Below, piece after piece: positions 17,444-26,270 of a stretch of 64,000 nt of DNA (positions are counted from its first letter, which is position 1; the number at the start of each line of letters is the position of its first letter). Below the pieces are notes generated by a model. That model saw only the letters and a program-made list of their open reading frames with translations, searched no databases and was not told the origin of the DNA. The translations under genes were made by a program, and so were the position numbers. Source of the DNA: Synechococcus sp. SynAce01 (lineage in GTDB: Bacteria; Cyanobacteriota; Cyanobacteriia; PCC-6307; Cyanobiaceae); the NCBI RefSeq assembly GCF_001885215.1, contig NZ_CP018091.1:682001-746000 (forward strand), given 5' to 3'.

Positions 17444-18295
17444 TCATCTTGAAGCCTCCTCCGCCAATCGATCAAGTTCCAGCTGCATTTCCTGCACCAC
17501 GCGCTGATAGCAGGCCTCCACATAGGGGCGATCACGGCTGGCGGCGTGGCCGGTTCGCCCGAACAGGATCGGCGGGCAGACACGGGTGTGAATTTGTGCC
17601 GGCAGGGGGATATTGGGCAGAGGGCCGAAAGCGATTCCCCAGGGCAGGCCGAGGTAGATCGGAAACACTTCGGGATCGATTCCCAACAGCCAGGGCAGAC
17701 CCAGGGCATGTAATCGCTGGACCCTTGTGTAGCAATCGTCGAGCACGATCAGGGTGTCGTGGCTGCCCCAGGAAATCAGTGGAATGATCGGCAGGGAATG
17801 CCAGAGGGCCAGGCGCAGGAAGCCGGTGCGGCCGCCGAAATGAATCTGGCCACGGTCACGATGGGGGCGAAAGGCGTCGTGACCGCCTCCCGGATACACC
17901 AGCAGGCTGTGGCCCTGATCCAGGATCGCCAGGGCATTTCTGGGATAGAAGGGAATCGCACCCACCCGCGCTGCCAGCTGGGCCATCGGCGCATAGGTCT
18001 GCCAGACCTTGGCGTGGGCGAGTCCGTACACCTGGCGCTTATATCCGAACCGCCTGAACCAGTCGTACAAAAACATCGGCAGGTCGGGGGTGGCCAGGCC
18101 ACCGTTGTGGGAGCCCACCAGCAGCAGCTGCCCCCGGCGCGGGATGTGCTCCCAGCCGCTGGTTTGAACGTGGAAGTAATGGCGGTAGAACCACTCCCAG
18201 ATCGGCATCAATTCCCGGATCAACTGGGGATCGCGCAGCGCTCCAGGGTCTCGATCAAGCGCTCCAGGATCACGATCAAAGGTGGCGTGGGGCAT
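17444..18295 (-). CDS. Lysophospholipid/diacylglycerol-type acyltransferase
   Basis: The protein has 283 residues. Its acyltransferase block I is VGSHNGGLATPD near residue 63, a histidine-glycine motif like the DGAT/TMEM68 group rather than plain HX4D. Block III-like LLVYPGGGHDAFRPH is near residue 130. It probably acylates a glycerolipid at the membrane, with substrate unknown. ATG 18295 was chosen because the region upstream is arginine-rich and unlike the family. Near the N-terminus a 21-nt tandem duplication encodes DRDPGAL twice. The gene converges with rfbB. Confidence 0.75.
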   Translation of the reverse strand: MPHATFDRDPGALDRDPGALRDPQLIRELMPIWEWFYRHYFHVQTSGWEHIPRRGQLLLVGSHNGGLATPDLPMFLYDWFRRFGYKRQVYGLAHAKVWQTYAPMAQLAARVGAIPFYPRNALAILDQGHSLLVYPGGGHDAFRPHRDRGQIHFGGRTGFLRLALWHSLPIIPLISWGSHDTLIVLDDCYTRVQRLHALGLPWLLGIDPEVFPIYLGLPWGIAFGPLPNIPLPAQIHTRVCPPILFGRTGHAASRDRPYVEACYQRVVQEMQLELDRLAEEASR

Positions 18296-18484
18296 CAGCA
18301 GGAGGAAAGCCGGGCGCGCGCGCCAAGGGGAACTCCGGGCAGGCTGGCACCTCGAACCCTGCGCTGGCCCCCGTCTCAGGGAGTGGCTTTCTGCCAGCAG
18401 CATTTCCAGCTCTGAGCGGCAAGGCTTGAGCGATCGGCAACAGGCCAGGGCCCTGAACAGATCGCGAGGTTTTGCAGGCGACCT

Positions 18485-18913
18485 TCAGAAGCTGTCGCGG
18501 GAGCAGCCCTGCTGCTCCAACTGGGCCAGCAGCCGTTGCGCGGCGCGGGCCTGGCTGGCGCCGCTCGGGGTGAAGAAGCGAAAGCCCCCTTGGGCTGTGA
18601 AAAGAAGGGGGCTGGCGGCCTGGACAGCCCGTTCCGCCTGCTGACGACAGGCGAGCAGGCCACCGATATCGAGTTCCTGATCGGGGCCTCTCAAGTTGGC
18701 ACCGCCTTCTCGAGGTGGTTCGAGATCCGGGCAGAGGCGCCGGCGGGTTGCCGAGAGCAGCTCAACCTCCGCTGAGATGGCCTCAGCGAACAGGTGTTGA
18801 TACTCCGCTCGCAACGCCCCGCAGTCACGGAACTCAGCGGCATCGCCAGGTGCAGGGGCAGGCTGGAGGCCAACGAGCACTCCGGCAGCCATCAACCAGC
18901 TGTAGGGGCACAC
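18485..18913 (-). CDS. Secreted cysteine-containing protein, function unknown
   Basis: This 142-residue protein has a hydrophobic N-terminal segment (WLMAAGVLVGLQPAPA) compatible with a signal peptide. The mature part is helical and Glu/Gln-rich, with about four cysteines. Two are in FRDCGAL and RRLCPDL, and two are in LLACRQQ and QQGCSRD. Four evenly spaced cysteines suggest a disulfide-linked helical hairpin. I recognise no family. It lies downstream of a tiny membrane protein on the same strand. Confidence 0.55.
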   Translation of the reverse strand: MCPYSWLMAAGVLVGLQPAPAPGDAAEFRDCGALRAEYQHLFAEAISAEVELLSATRRRLCPDLEPPREGGANLRGPDQELDIGGLLACRQQAERAVQAASPLLFTAQGGFRFFTPSGASQARAAQRLLAQLEQQGCSRDSF

Positions 18914-18920
18914 GCCGCGC

Positions 18921-19082
18921 CTAGGTGAGAATCAGAGAAATGCCGAGAACAGCCACCATCAAGGCGATGGCCGCGACCGCCCAGATCGCATGGGACTGGG
19001 CATCGGCCCTGCTTTCGCCAGCCTGGATGGTTCCTTCCTCAGCGTAGAGATTGTCGTGTTGCTCTCGATCCTGGGTACGCAT
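18921..19082 (-). CDS. Single-span small membrane protein
   Basis: This 53-residue protein starts at ATG 19082 (MRTQDREQHDNLYAEEG). It has a polar N-terminal half and one C-terminal membrane helix (AVAAIALMVAVLGISLIL). A further in-frame ATG lies 24 nt upstream. It may share a transcript with the secreted protein 7 nt downstream. The function is unknown. Confidence 0.5.
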   Translation of the reverse strand: MRTQDREQHDNLYAEEGTIQAGESRADAQSHAIWAVAAIALMVAVLGISLILT

Positions 19083-19226
19083 GGCCGTTCCTCGATCACA
19101 GTTCACTTACCCGATCAGCCTAGAAATGGTCGGCCGTTACGCCCACAGATCGTCACACGGCCCGGCTGGGGGATCGGCCGCCTGTCCGCTCCGCCAGAGT
19201 TGAAGCCCGCTTCCGGCCTGATCCCG

Positions 19227-19532
19227 ATGCCAGCCTCCACGCCCCCCAGCTCCAAAGACCTGATCGCCAGTTCCGCCGGCTGGGTGGCGGTGCTGCTCAA
19301 CCTGGTTCCGGGTCTTGGCACCGGCTACATCTACCAACGCCGCTGGAAGGCTTACTGGATCTGCTCGCTGATCACCACCTCCTGGTTCGTGCTCGGCGCC
19401 GTGCTGGCAGGCGAAGCCACCCTGGCGGCAGAACAACAGAACCAACGGATCGGCCTGGCCGGTCTGCTGCTGGTAGCCGTGGTCACCGCGGTTGAGGCGG
19501 GTCTGGCCACCAAGCGCGCCCGCCAGGAATGA
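19227..19532 (+). CDS. Small polytopic membrane protein, function unknown
   Basis: This protein of 101 residues has three hydrophobic segments. The first contains VPGLGTGYIYQRRWKAYW, which resembles the G-x-G-Y-hydrophobic-RRWK pattern of small cyanobacterial membrane proteins related to the TM2 type. ATG 19227 gives a compact protein; longer upstream frames would be arginine-rich non-family sequence. The stop overlaps the next start by 4 nt (ATGA), so the two are probably co-translated. Confidence 0.6.
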   Translation: MPASTPPSSKDLIASSAGWVAVLLNLVPGLGTGYIYQRRWKAYWICSLITTSWFVLGAVLAGEATLAAEQQNQRIGLAGLLLVAVVTAVEAGLATKRARQE

Positions 19533-20128
19533 GCGAGCCAGCAGACTCTTCGGCCCTTGAACCGGTGCCTGCTCGGGCGTTACCGGCGTGGCCCGATGGT
19601 GCCGAGCTGCTCGAGCGTGAACGGATCAGCCGCCGCAAGGGGAGCGGCATCGCAGCCCCCGATCTGGTTGGCACCTGGCTGCTGCAGAAGGTCTGGCCGC
19701 GCACGTCCAGCCAACCCGCCGCGATCAGCGCAGCCATCCTGCGCAGCCTGGGGGCCAGCCTGACCCTGGTCAGCCCGAGCAGCGATCCTGATGATCCTGA
19801 ACCAGCGGCGCCATTCCAGATCGCCAACATGGTTGGGATCGGGGCCCTGGAGCTGCGTTTCCAGGGCCACGCCTGGCTCGAAGGCAAACGCCCGCTGCTC
19901 CGGTTCCGCTTCGAGCGGCTACAGGTTCGCTTCGGACGTCGCTGCTGGCTTGATCGTCCCCTGGCCGCACCCGGCACGGCCTCCAGCCCATTTTTCGCCT
20001 TGATCGCCACAGGGTCTGGGACTGACTCTGGCTCTGAAGCTGAAACCGTCTGGTTGGCTGCCCGGGGAAAGGGAGGGGGGCTGGCGCTCTGGCGGCGGGC
20101 GGAGGACCCCAGCCATCATGACGATTGA
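19529..20128 (+). CDS. Conserved-looking cytosolic protein, function unknown
   Basis: The protein has 199 residues and no signal or membrane segment. After a proline/alanine-rich start come ERISRRKGSGIAAPDLVGTW (residues 30-50), LELRFQGHAWLEGKRPLLRF near residue 110 and WLAARGKGGGLALW at the end. The G-T-W start and closing strand pattern suggest a lipocalin-like or plastid-lipid-associated (fibrillin-like) beta barrel. That is a guess from the pattern only. It is coupled to the membrane protein upstream by a 4-nt overlap. Confidence 0.6.
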   Translation: MSEPADSSALEPVPARALPAWPDGAELLERERISRRKGSGIAAPDLVGTWLLQKVWPRTSSQPAAISAAILRSLGASLTLVSPSSDPDDPEPAAPFQIANMVGIGALELRFQGHAWLEGKRPLLRFRFERLQVRFGRRCWLDRPLAAPGTASSPFFALIATGSGTDSGSEAETVWLAARGKGGGLALWRRAEDPSHHDD

Positions 20129-20161
20129 ATCAGGCCCATTCCTATTCCTCGCTGAGCCGCC

Positions 20162-20608
20162 ATGCCTGCCTGGCTGATCCTGCTTCTGGTCCAGGTTGGC
20201 GTCAGCCTGGCGCTGAACCCCAGCCGCGAGGATTTCCAGTGGTTTCTGCAGCTGCGCCGGCCGGCCTGGCTGACATTCGAGCGCCTGATCCCCTTGATCT
20301 GGCTGGCGATCTACGCCTGCTTCTATGCCTCCGCCCTGATCAGCTGGCGGGCCGGTAGTGGCTGGTGGGCGATGGCCGGCTACCTGGTGCTGTTGCTGCT
20401 GGTCCAGAGCTACACCTGGCTGATCTGCCGCACCCGCTCGCTCACCGCAGGCACGGCCGTCGGCTTCGCCGGCTGGGTCTGGGGCGTGGCGCTCACGGTC
20501 CTGGTGGCCTCCAGTTCAGGCCTGGCGGCCGTGCTGCTGGTGCCCTACCTGCTCTGGAGCCCCCTGGGCACCCTGCTGACCTGGCAGATGCGTCGCCTGA
20601 ATCGCTGA
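20162..20608 (+). CDS. TspO/MBR-like membrane protein
   Basis: This 148-residue protein has five predicted membrane helices, as in the TspO/MBR family. Family-like features include RRPAWLTFERLIPLIWLAIY in the first loop and second helix, and PYLLWSPLGTLLTWQMRRLN at the end. TspO proteins bind tetrapyrroles and cholesterol-like ligands, and in phototrophs they modulate pigment responses. The match is to the general pattern and several consensus residues differ, so a divergent paralog is possible. Confidence 0.65.
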   Translation: MPAWLILLLVQVGVSLALNPSREDFQWFLQLRRPAWLTFERLIPLIWLAIYACFYASALISWRAGSGWWAMAGYLVLLLLVQSYTWLICRTRSLTAGTAVGFAGWVWGVALTVLVASSSGLAAVLLVPYLLWSPLGTLLTWQMRRLNR

Positions 20609-20692
20609 GACGGGAAGCCAATACAGCCCGCTGGCAGCCCGCTGGATCCGTGGCCAGAATCGCCTCACTGCCGACCACGATGCCTGCTCACG

Positions 20693-21157
20693 ATGGCTTC
20701 TCCCCGTAGCTCGATTCAGCAGATCCGGCCAAACCTGCAACACCAGCGGAACCTGCAACCCCGGCTGAACCGTTGGAGCTGGCCTAACGGCTGGAGCGCC
20801 CTGGTTGCCGTCGTGCTCTGCCTTGGTCTGTGCGCCGGCCTGGCCAGCCCGGCCTGGGGGCAGGTGGTGGAGCTCGACTACCGCTGCGATGGGGATTTGC
20901 TCGCCGCCCGTTACGACAGCGGCCCCGTCGATGATCCGCTGGTGGGGAATGTTTCAGCCGGCACCATCCCCGGGGCGTTCGCGGTGCTGCGCTGGCGCGA
21001 GGTGAGTTTGCAGTTGCCGCGCAGCAATGACGCCGGCCCACCCCAGTACACCGATGGCAAGTGGTTCTGGGGCCTGGAGGACCCGGCCCATCCCCGTTTC
21101 CTGCTCAATAGCGGCGCTCAGTATTCATTTGCCTGCGAGGCCGTCAACGCAGGTTGA
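20693..21157 (+). CDS. Secreted or anchored protein with an MliC-like pattern
   Basis: The protein of 154 residues has a long positively charged N-terminus (about 35 residues), then a hydrophobic signal/anchor segment (SALVAVVLCLGLCAGLASPA) and a 95-residue exported domain. The domain starts ELDYRCDGDLLAARYDSG and ends GAQYSFACEAV. The Y-x-C-D start and SGA.Y pattern recall lysozyme-inhibitor (MliC) folds, but a WFWGLED stretch is not typical. The assignment is therefore weak. Confidence 0.5.
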   Translation: MASPRSSIQQIRPNLQHQRNLQPRLNRWSWPNGWSALVAVVLCLGLCAGLASPAWGQVVELDYRCDGDLLAARYDSGPVDDPLVGNVSAGTIPGAFAVLRWREVSLQLPRSNDAGPPQYTDGKWFWGLEDPAHPRFLLNSGAQYSFACEAVNAG

Positions 21158-21227
21158 GAACGGGCCAGAGAACTTCGCCTCCTACGCTGGCGCTTCGCCA
21201 CTACAGAGCCCGGCAGAGCATTTTTTG

Positions 21228-22907
21228 ATGGACACCCTGCAGACCCAGCTGCGAGGTCATCAGCTGCTGGCCGATCCCCACCTCAACAAAGGCACGGCCT
21301 TCAGCCGCGAGGAGCGCCAGGCGCTGGGGCTCGACGGATTGCTGCCGCTGGCGGTGGAAACCCTGGAGCAGCAGGTGGCCAGGGTCTGGCATGCCTTCAA
21401 CGATCTCTCGGCCGATCTGGAGAAATATCGCTTCGCCCAGGTGCTCAGGGCCAGCAATGCCACCCTCTTCCACCGCTTTCTCGCCGACCACATCGACGCC
21501 CTGCTGCCGATCGTCTACACCCCCACGGTGGGAGCGGCGATTCAGCGCTTCAGCCTGGATTTCCGCAGCCCCTCCGGTGGCGTTTACCTCCACCACCAGG
21601 CCCAGGATCACTTCGACACCATCCTGCGCCAGTCGGCCCGGGGCCCGGTCGATCTGATTCTGGTCACCGATGCCCAGGGCATTCTTGGCCTGGGCGACCA
21701 AGGCATTGGTGGCGTTGAGATCTGCCAGGGCAAGTTGGCTGTCTATACCCTCTGCGCCGGACTTGACCCCAGCCGCATGCTTCCGGTGGTGCTTGATGTG
21801 GGCACCGACAACCCGCAGTTGCGCGACGATCCCCTCTACCCCGGCTGCCGCCAGCCGCGCCTGAGCGGCGGCGCCTACGACGCCGTGATCGCCGCCTTCG
21901 TGGCCGCCGTTCAAGCCGCCTTTCCCGGCGCCCTGTTGCATTGGGAGGATTTCGGCGTCGGCAACGCCCGCCGCAATCTCGACCTCTACCGCGCACAGCT
22001 GCCCAGCTTCAACGACGACATCCAGGGCACCAGCGGCGTGGCCACGGCCGTGGTGCTGGCGGCCTCCCGCGGAGCCGGGATGGCCGTTGAGGATCATCGG
22101 ATCGTGGTGTTCGGGGCCGGCACTGCCGGCTGTGGGATCGCCGAGGGGCTGGTGGGCCTGCTCCAGCGCGCTGGCCTCTCAGAGGCACAAGCCCGCCAGC
22201 GTCTCTGGATGATCGATCGCGACGGCCTGCTGGCGGAAGGGCTCAGCTCGATCCAAGCGATGGCCGCGCCGCTGGCGCGATCGGCGGCCGAGCAGGACAG
22301 CTTCGGGCGGGACCCTCAGGGCCGGATCGGACTGCTGGAGGTGGTGCGTCAGGTGCACCCCACCGTGCTGATCGGCACCTCCACGGTGGCCGGAGCCTTC
22401 GATCAGGTCGTGGTTGAGGCGATGGCCGCCCAGGTGGAGCGGCCGATCATCCTGCCTCTTTCGAACCCCACCCATCTGGCTGAGGCCAGGCCCGGCGATC
22501 TGCTGGCCTGGACCGGCGGGCGCGCCCTGGTGGCCACCGGCAGCCCCTTCGATCCGGTGCAGGTGGGGGGAACGTCGCGCCGGATCGGTCAGTGCAACAA
22601 CTGCTTCCTGTTCCCCGGACTGGGTTTCGCCTGCGTGGCGGTGGGCGCCCGCGAGGTGAGTGAGGCGATGGTGGTGGCCGGCCTTGAAGCCCTGGCTCAG
22701 CGCATCCCAGCCAGCACGGATCCCGAGGCCCCGCTGATGCCCGACCTCAGCGAGGTGGCGGCGGTGGCCAGAGCCGTGGCTGAAGCCGTAGCCATCGCGG
22801 CGGTGCAAGCGGGCCTGGCCCGCCTGGCGACAACACCCGAGCAAGCGATCGAACGGCTGGATCAGGCCACCTGGGAACCCAGTTATCGCCCCGTTGAGGC
22901 GATCTGA
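21228..22907 (+). CDS. Malic enzyme (NAD-type, large)
   Basis: The protein has 559 residues. Near residue 100 is the malic N-domain motif IVYTPTVGAAIQRFS, followed by the substrate loop LGLGDQGIGGVEI near residue 155. Metal ligands sit in LHWEDFGVGNA, then FNDDIQGTSGVATA and the nucleotide site VVFGAGTAGCGIAEG near residue 295. It oxidatively decarboxylates malate to pyruvate with NAD(P)H. ATG 21228 begins the family N-terminus; an earlier in-frame ATG would overlap the previous gene. The type matches E. coli MaeA (SfcA). The neighbouring ferredoxin and transhydrogenase suggest a redox-balance locus. Confidence 0.9.
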   Translation: MDTLQTQLRGHQLLADPHLNKGTAFSREERQALGLDGLLPLAVETLEQQVARVWHAFNDLSADLEKYRFAQVLRASNATLFHRFLADHIDALLPIVYTPTVGAAIQRFSLDFRSPSGGVYLHHQAQDHFDTILRQSARGPVDLILVTDAQGILGLGDQGIGGVEICQGKLAVYTLCAGLDPSRMLPVVLDVGTDNPQLRDDPLYPGCRQPRLSGGAYDAVIAAFVAAVQAAFPGALLHWEDFGVGNARRNLDLYRAQLPSFNDDIQGTSGVATAVVLAASRGAGMAVEDHRIVVFGAGTAGCGIAEGLVGLLQRAGLSEAQARQRLWMIDRDGLLAEGLSSIQAMAAPLARSAAEQDSFGRDPQGRIGLLEVVRQVHPTVLIGTSTVAGAFDQVVVEAMAAQVERPIILPLSNPTHLAEARPGDLLAWTGGRALVATGSPFDPVQVGGTSRRIGQCNNCFLFPGLGFACVAVGAREVSEAMVVAGLEALAQRIPASTDPEAPLMPDLSEVAAVARAVAEAVAIAAVQAGLARLATTPEQAIERLDQATWEPSYRPVEAI

Positions 22908-22931
22908 GCAAAAAAGCTGGCGCCAAGGAGC

Positions 22932-23213
22932 TCAGAGATCCTCTGAAACGCCCGGCTTGATCCTGCAATCACTCATCGGATAGCTGACACAGAGCAACGC
23001 GTAGCCCTGGGCAATCTGATCGTCATCGAGGAAGCTCTGATCGGATTGATCCACGCTGCCCGAGAGAATCTTGCCGGCACAGGTGCTGCAGGCTCCGGCC
23101 CGGCAGGAATAGGGCAGGTCGATGCCCTGCTCTTCGGCGGCATCGAGCACGTACTGGTCGTCGGGACAGCTGAAGCTTTTGCCGTTGTCCAGGGTGATCG
23201 TGAAGGAGGTCAT
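22932..23213 (-). CDS. Plant-type [2Fe-2S] ferredoxin
   Basis: This 93-residue protein has all four cluster ligands: Cys37, Cys42 and Cys45 in [10 protein letters not shown], and Cys75 in LLCVSYP. It is strongly acidic, as usual for electron donors to FNR and similar enzymes. ATG 23213 gives the family start [10 protein letters not shown]. The divergence from PetF1 is unclear, and it may be a secondary ferredoxin. It converges with the malic enzyme gene and diverges from pntAA. Confidence 0.92.
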   Translation of the reverse strand: MTSFTITLDNGKSFSCPDDQYVLDAAEEQGIDLPYSCRAGACSTCAGKILSGSVDQSDQSFLDDDQIAQGYALLCVSYPMSDCRIKPGVSEDL

Positions 23214-23394
23214 GGCCGGGATGCTGCGGAAGGAAGTCTGTCCTGGATAGGAAGGCCCTGGCGCTGGCGGGGTAGTGCTCGTCACACAGGGCGGGGCCGG
23301 CTCCCATGTGGTGGCATGAACACAAGCCGCCCCAGTCGCTTGCATTGCCACACCCCTGGGCCCGTCAATAGAGGCCAGCTCGTTGAAGGGATAC

Positions 23395-24558
23395 GTGGTC
23401 AGGGTGCTGGTCCCGGCGGAACGACGGAGTCAGGAGCAGCGGGTGGCCGCCTCGCCGGAGACGGTGCGCCGCCTGCTCGCCAAGGGTTGTGAGGTGGCGC
23501 TGGAGGAGCGGGCCGGGCTGGCGGCTGGATTCAGCGACGACGCCTACCGCCAGAGCGGTGCTGCGGTTGTGCCGGTGGGCTGCCCCGAAAGCTGGAGCCA
23601 GGCCGATGTGGCCCTCTGCGTGCAGCCCCCCCTGCCGGAATCCGATGGCGGCAGCGGCGGCCTCGAGCGGCTGCGCTCGGGCTCCCTGCTGCTCGGCCTG
23701 CTCGATCCCTACGCCAACCGTGCCTTGATCGAGCGCTTGAGCGCCGGTGGCGTCTCGACCATTGCCCTGGAGCTGCTGCCCCGCATCAGCCGCGCCCAGT
23801 CGATGGACGTGCTCTCGTCGCAGGCCAACATCGCCGGCTATAAGGCCGTGCTGCTGGCCGCCGCCGAACTCGATCGCTTCTTCCCCATGCTGATGACGGC
23901 GGCCGGCACCGTCCAGCCCGCCAAGGTACTGGTGCTGGGCGCCGGGGTGGCCGGCTTGCAGGCCGTGGCCACCGCCCGCCGCCTCGGCGCGGTGGTCAAG
24001 GTGTCTGACGTGCGGGCGGCCGCCAGGGAGCAGGTGGAATCCCTCGGCGCCCGCTTCATCGATCCCCCCGAACGCGAGGCTCCCGGTGAGAGCGGTGGCT
24101 ATGCCCGCGAGGCGGGTGCCTCCTTCCTGGAGGCGCAGCGCCAGCAGCTGACCCTGCATCTGGCCGAGGCCGATGCGGTGATCACCACCGCCCAGGTGCC
24201 AGGACGCCCCGCTCCGCTGCTGATCACCACGGAGATGCTGGCCGCCCTGCGGCCCGGTGCTGTGGTGGTGGATCTGGCGGTGTCAAGCGGTGGCAACTGC
24301 GCTGGCAGCCAGCCCGATTGCACCGTGGAGATCGGCGGGGTGCGGATCATCGGCGCCTCCAACCTGCCCTCCACCGTTCCTCACCACGCCAGTGCCCTCT
24401 ATTCCCGCAATCTGGTGGCGCTGCTGGAAACCCTGCTCGCCGATGACGGCCTGACACTCAACCCCGAGGATCCCTTGCTCGACTCCTGCCTGATCACCCA
24501 CGGCGGGCTATGCCGCCGCACCGACCTCTGGCCTTCGCTTGAGGAGGTGGTGGCATGA
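23395..24558 (+). CDS. pntAA: NAD(P) transhydrogenase subunit alpha, part 1
   Basis: This soluble NAD(H)-binding domain has about 387 residues. The family N-terminus [19 protein letters not shown] is followed by [17 protein letters not shown] near residue 140 and the nucleotide fold [22 protein letters not shown] near residue 180. GTG 23395 was chosen because AAGGG lies five nt upstream; a TTG 12 nt earlier is possible. It is part of the membrane proton pump that drives NADPH formation from NADH. The stop overlaps the next gene by 4 nt. Confidence 0.93.
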   Translation: MVRVLVPAERRSQEQRVAASPETVRRLLAKGCEVALEERAGLAAGFSDDAYRQSGAAVVPVGCPESWSQADVALCVQPPLPESDGGSGGLERLRSGSLLLGLLDPYANRALIERLSAGGVSTIALELLPRISRAQSMDVLSSQANIAGYKAVLLAAAELDRFFPMLMTAAGTVQPAKVLVLGAGVAGLQAVATARRLGAVVKVSDVRAAAREQVESLGARFIDPPEREAPGESGGYAREAGASFLEAQRQQLTLHLAEADAVITTAQVPGRPAPLLITTEMLAALRPGAVVVDLAVSSGGNCAGSQPDCTVEIGGVRIIGASNLPSTVPHHASALYSRNLVALLETLLADDGLTLNPEDPLLDSCLITHGGLCRRTDLWPSLEEVVA

Positions 24559-24851
24559 GTGGTGAGATCGGCCTTTCCCAAGCCCTCTGGGTGCTCGTGC
24601 TCGGCAGCCTGCTCGGCCTGGAGCTGATCGGCAAGGTGCCGCCCACGCTGCACACGCCGTTGATGTCGGGGGCGAACGCGATCAGCGGCATCACCCTGCT
24701 GGCCGCCCTGACGCTGATCAGCCAGGCCGCCAGCCCCGCCCTGCGGGCGGTGGGTGCCGTGGCGCTCGGCTTCGCCCTGTTCAACGTGGTCGGCGGCTTC
24801 CTTGTCACCGACCGGATGCTGGCCATGTTCCGACGCAAAGAGAGCAGCTGA
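24555..24851 (+). CDS. pntAB: NAD(P) transhydrogenase subunit alpha, part 2 (membrane)
   Basis: This 98-residue protein has three membrane helices and the family signature GKVPPTLHTPLMSGANAISG near residue 25. It corresponds to the C-terminal membrane part of E. coli PntA, which is a separate gene in cyanobacteria. It overlaps pntAA by 4 nt and pntB by 1 nt (TGATG), so the three subunits are probably made in stoichiometric order. Confidence 0.93.
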   Translation: MSGEIGLSQALWVLVLGSLLGLELIGKVPPTLHTPLMSGANAISGITLLAALTLISQAASPALRAVGAVALGFALFNVVGGFLVTDRMLAMFRRKESS

Positions 24852-26263
24852 TGGGCGAACTGACGATCGAACTGGGCGCCGTGCTGCTACTGGCCCTCGG
24901 CCTCAAGGGCCTGGCCAAGATCCGCACCGCCCGCACGGCCAACGGTCTGGCGGCCCTGGCCCTGGCCCTGGCGGTGGTCGGCTTGCTGGCCCAGCAGGGG
25001 CTGGCGGGCTGGCCCTGGATGCTGGGCGGCCTGGCGGTCGGCGGCGGCCTCGGTGCCCTGCTGGCCTTCCGGGTCGCCATGACCTCCATGCCAGAAACCG
25101 TCGCCCTGTTCAACGGCTGCGGCGGCGTCTCCTCCTTGCTGGTCGCCCTCGGCGCCATGCAGCTGCCCGGCGGCCTCAACCTGCTGGGTCAGGTCTCGGT
25201 GCTGGTGTCGGTGCTGGTGGGGGCGATCACCTGCAGCGGTTCGCTGGTGGCGGTGGGCAAGCTCAAGGAATGGATCGGCACGCCGCGCTGGACGCTTCGT
25301 CCCCAGCGCCATGCCATCAATATCCTGATGGCGGTGGCCTGCCTGATCTGCTGCGGCTTCGTGCTCAAGGGATTCACGCTGGCGCTGGTGCCGCTCACCG
25401 TTCTGTCGTTGCTGCTGGGCGTGGGCCTGACCCTGCCCGTCGGCGGTGCCGACATGCCGGTGGTGATCTCCCTGCTCAACTCCTATTCGGGCGTGGCCGC
25501 CGCCGCCGCCGGTTTCGTGGTGGGCAGTGAACTGCTGATCATGGCTGGCGCCATGGTGGGGGCCGCCGGCCTGATCCTCACCCAGGTGATGTGCACGGCG
25601 ATGAACCGCTCGCTCACCTCCGTGCTCTTCGGTGGCGCCCTCGGAGTGGCCGGCCCCACAGAGGCTGGCAGCGAAGGCAAAGAGACCTATACCAATGTCA
25701 CCTCCTGCAGCCCCGAGGAGTGTGCCCTCACCCTCGAGGCCGCCGAGCGGGTCGTGTTCGTGCCGGGCTATGGCCTGGCGGTGGCCCAGGCCCAGCACAG
25801 CCTCAAGGAGCTGGCCCGGCTGCTGGAACAACACGGCGTCGCCGTCAGCTACGCCATCCACCCGGTGGCGGGCCGGATGCCGGGCCACATGAACGTGCTG
25901 CTGGCCGAGGCCGATGTGCCCTACGACCAGCTGATCGAGATGGATGTGATCAACCCGGATTTTCCGCGCACCGACGTGGTGATCGTTCTGGGCGCCAACG
26001 ACGTGGTCAACCCCCGCGCCAAGAGCGATCCGACCAGCCCCCTGTACGGCATGCCCGTGCTGGAGGTCGACCAGGCCCGCTCGGTGTTCGTGGTCAAGCG
26101 CAGCCTTGGTTCGGGCTATGCCGGCATCCGCAACGACCTGTTTGAGCTGCCCCAGACCTCAATGGTGTTCGGCGATGCCAAGCAGGTGCTGCAGGGCCTG
26201 ATCCAGAACCTGCGCGAACTCGGCGTGGGCAAGGTGCCGGTGGCCTCCGGCAAGGGGAGTTAG
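24851..26263 (+). CDS. pntB: NAD(P) transhydrogenase subunit beta
   Basis: The subunit has 470 residues. The N-terminal half holds eight to nine membrane helices with MPETVALFNGCGG near residue 80 and LNSYSGVAAAAAGF near residue 210. The C-terminal NADP(H) domain carries VPGYGLAVAQAQH near residue 305, HPVAGRMPGHMNVLLAEA near residue 335 and VLGANDVVNP. Together with PntAA and PntAB it forms the proton-translocating transhydrogenase. The length is normal. Confidence 0.95.
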   Translation: MGELTIELGAVLLLALGLKGLAKIRTARTANGLAALALALAVVGLLAQQGLAGWPWMLGGLAVGGGLGALLAFRVAMTSMPETVALFNGCGGVSSLLVALGAMQLPGGLNLLGQVSVLVSVLVGAITCSGSLVAVGKLKEWIGTPRWTLRPQRHAINILMAVACLICCGFVLKGFTLALVPLTVLSLLLGVGLTLPVGGADMPVVISLLNSYSGVAAAAAGFVVGSELLIMAGAMVGAAGLILTQVMCTAMNRSLTSVLFGGALGVAGPTEAGSEGKETYTNVTSCSPEECALTLEAAERVVFVPGYGLAVAQAQHSLKELARLLEQHGVAVSYAIHPVAGRMPGHMNVLLAEADVPYDQLIEMDVINPDFPRTDVVIVLGANDVVNPRAKSDPTSPLYGMPVLEVDQARSVFVVKRSLGSGYAGIRNDLFELPQTSMVFGDAKQVLQGLIQNLRELGVGKVPVASGKGS

Positions 26264-26270
26264 CTGGCCC

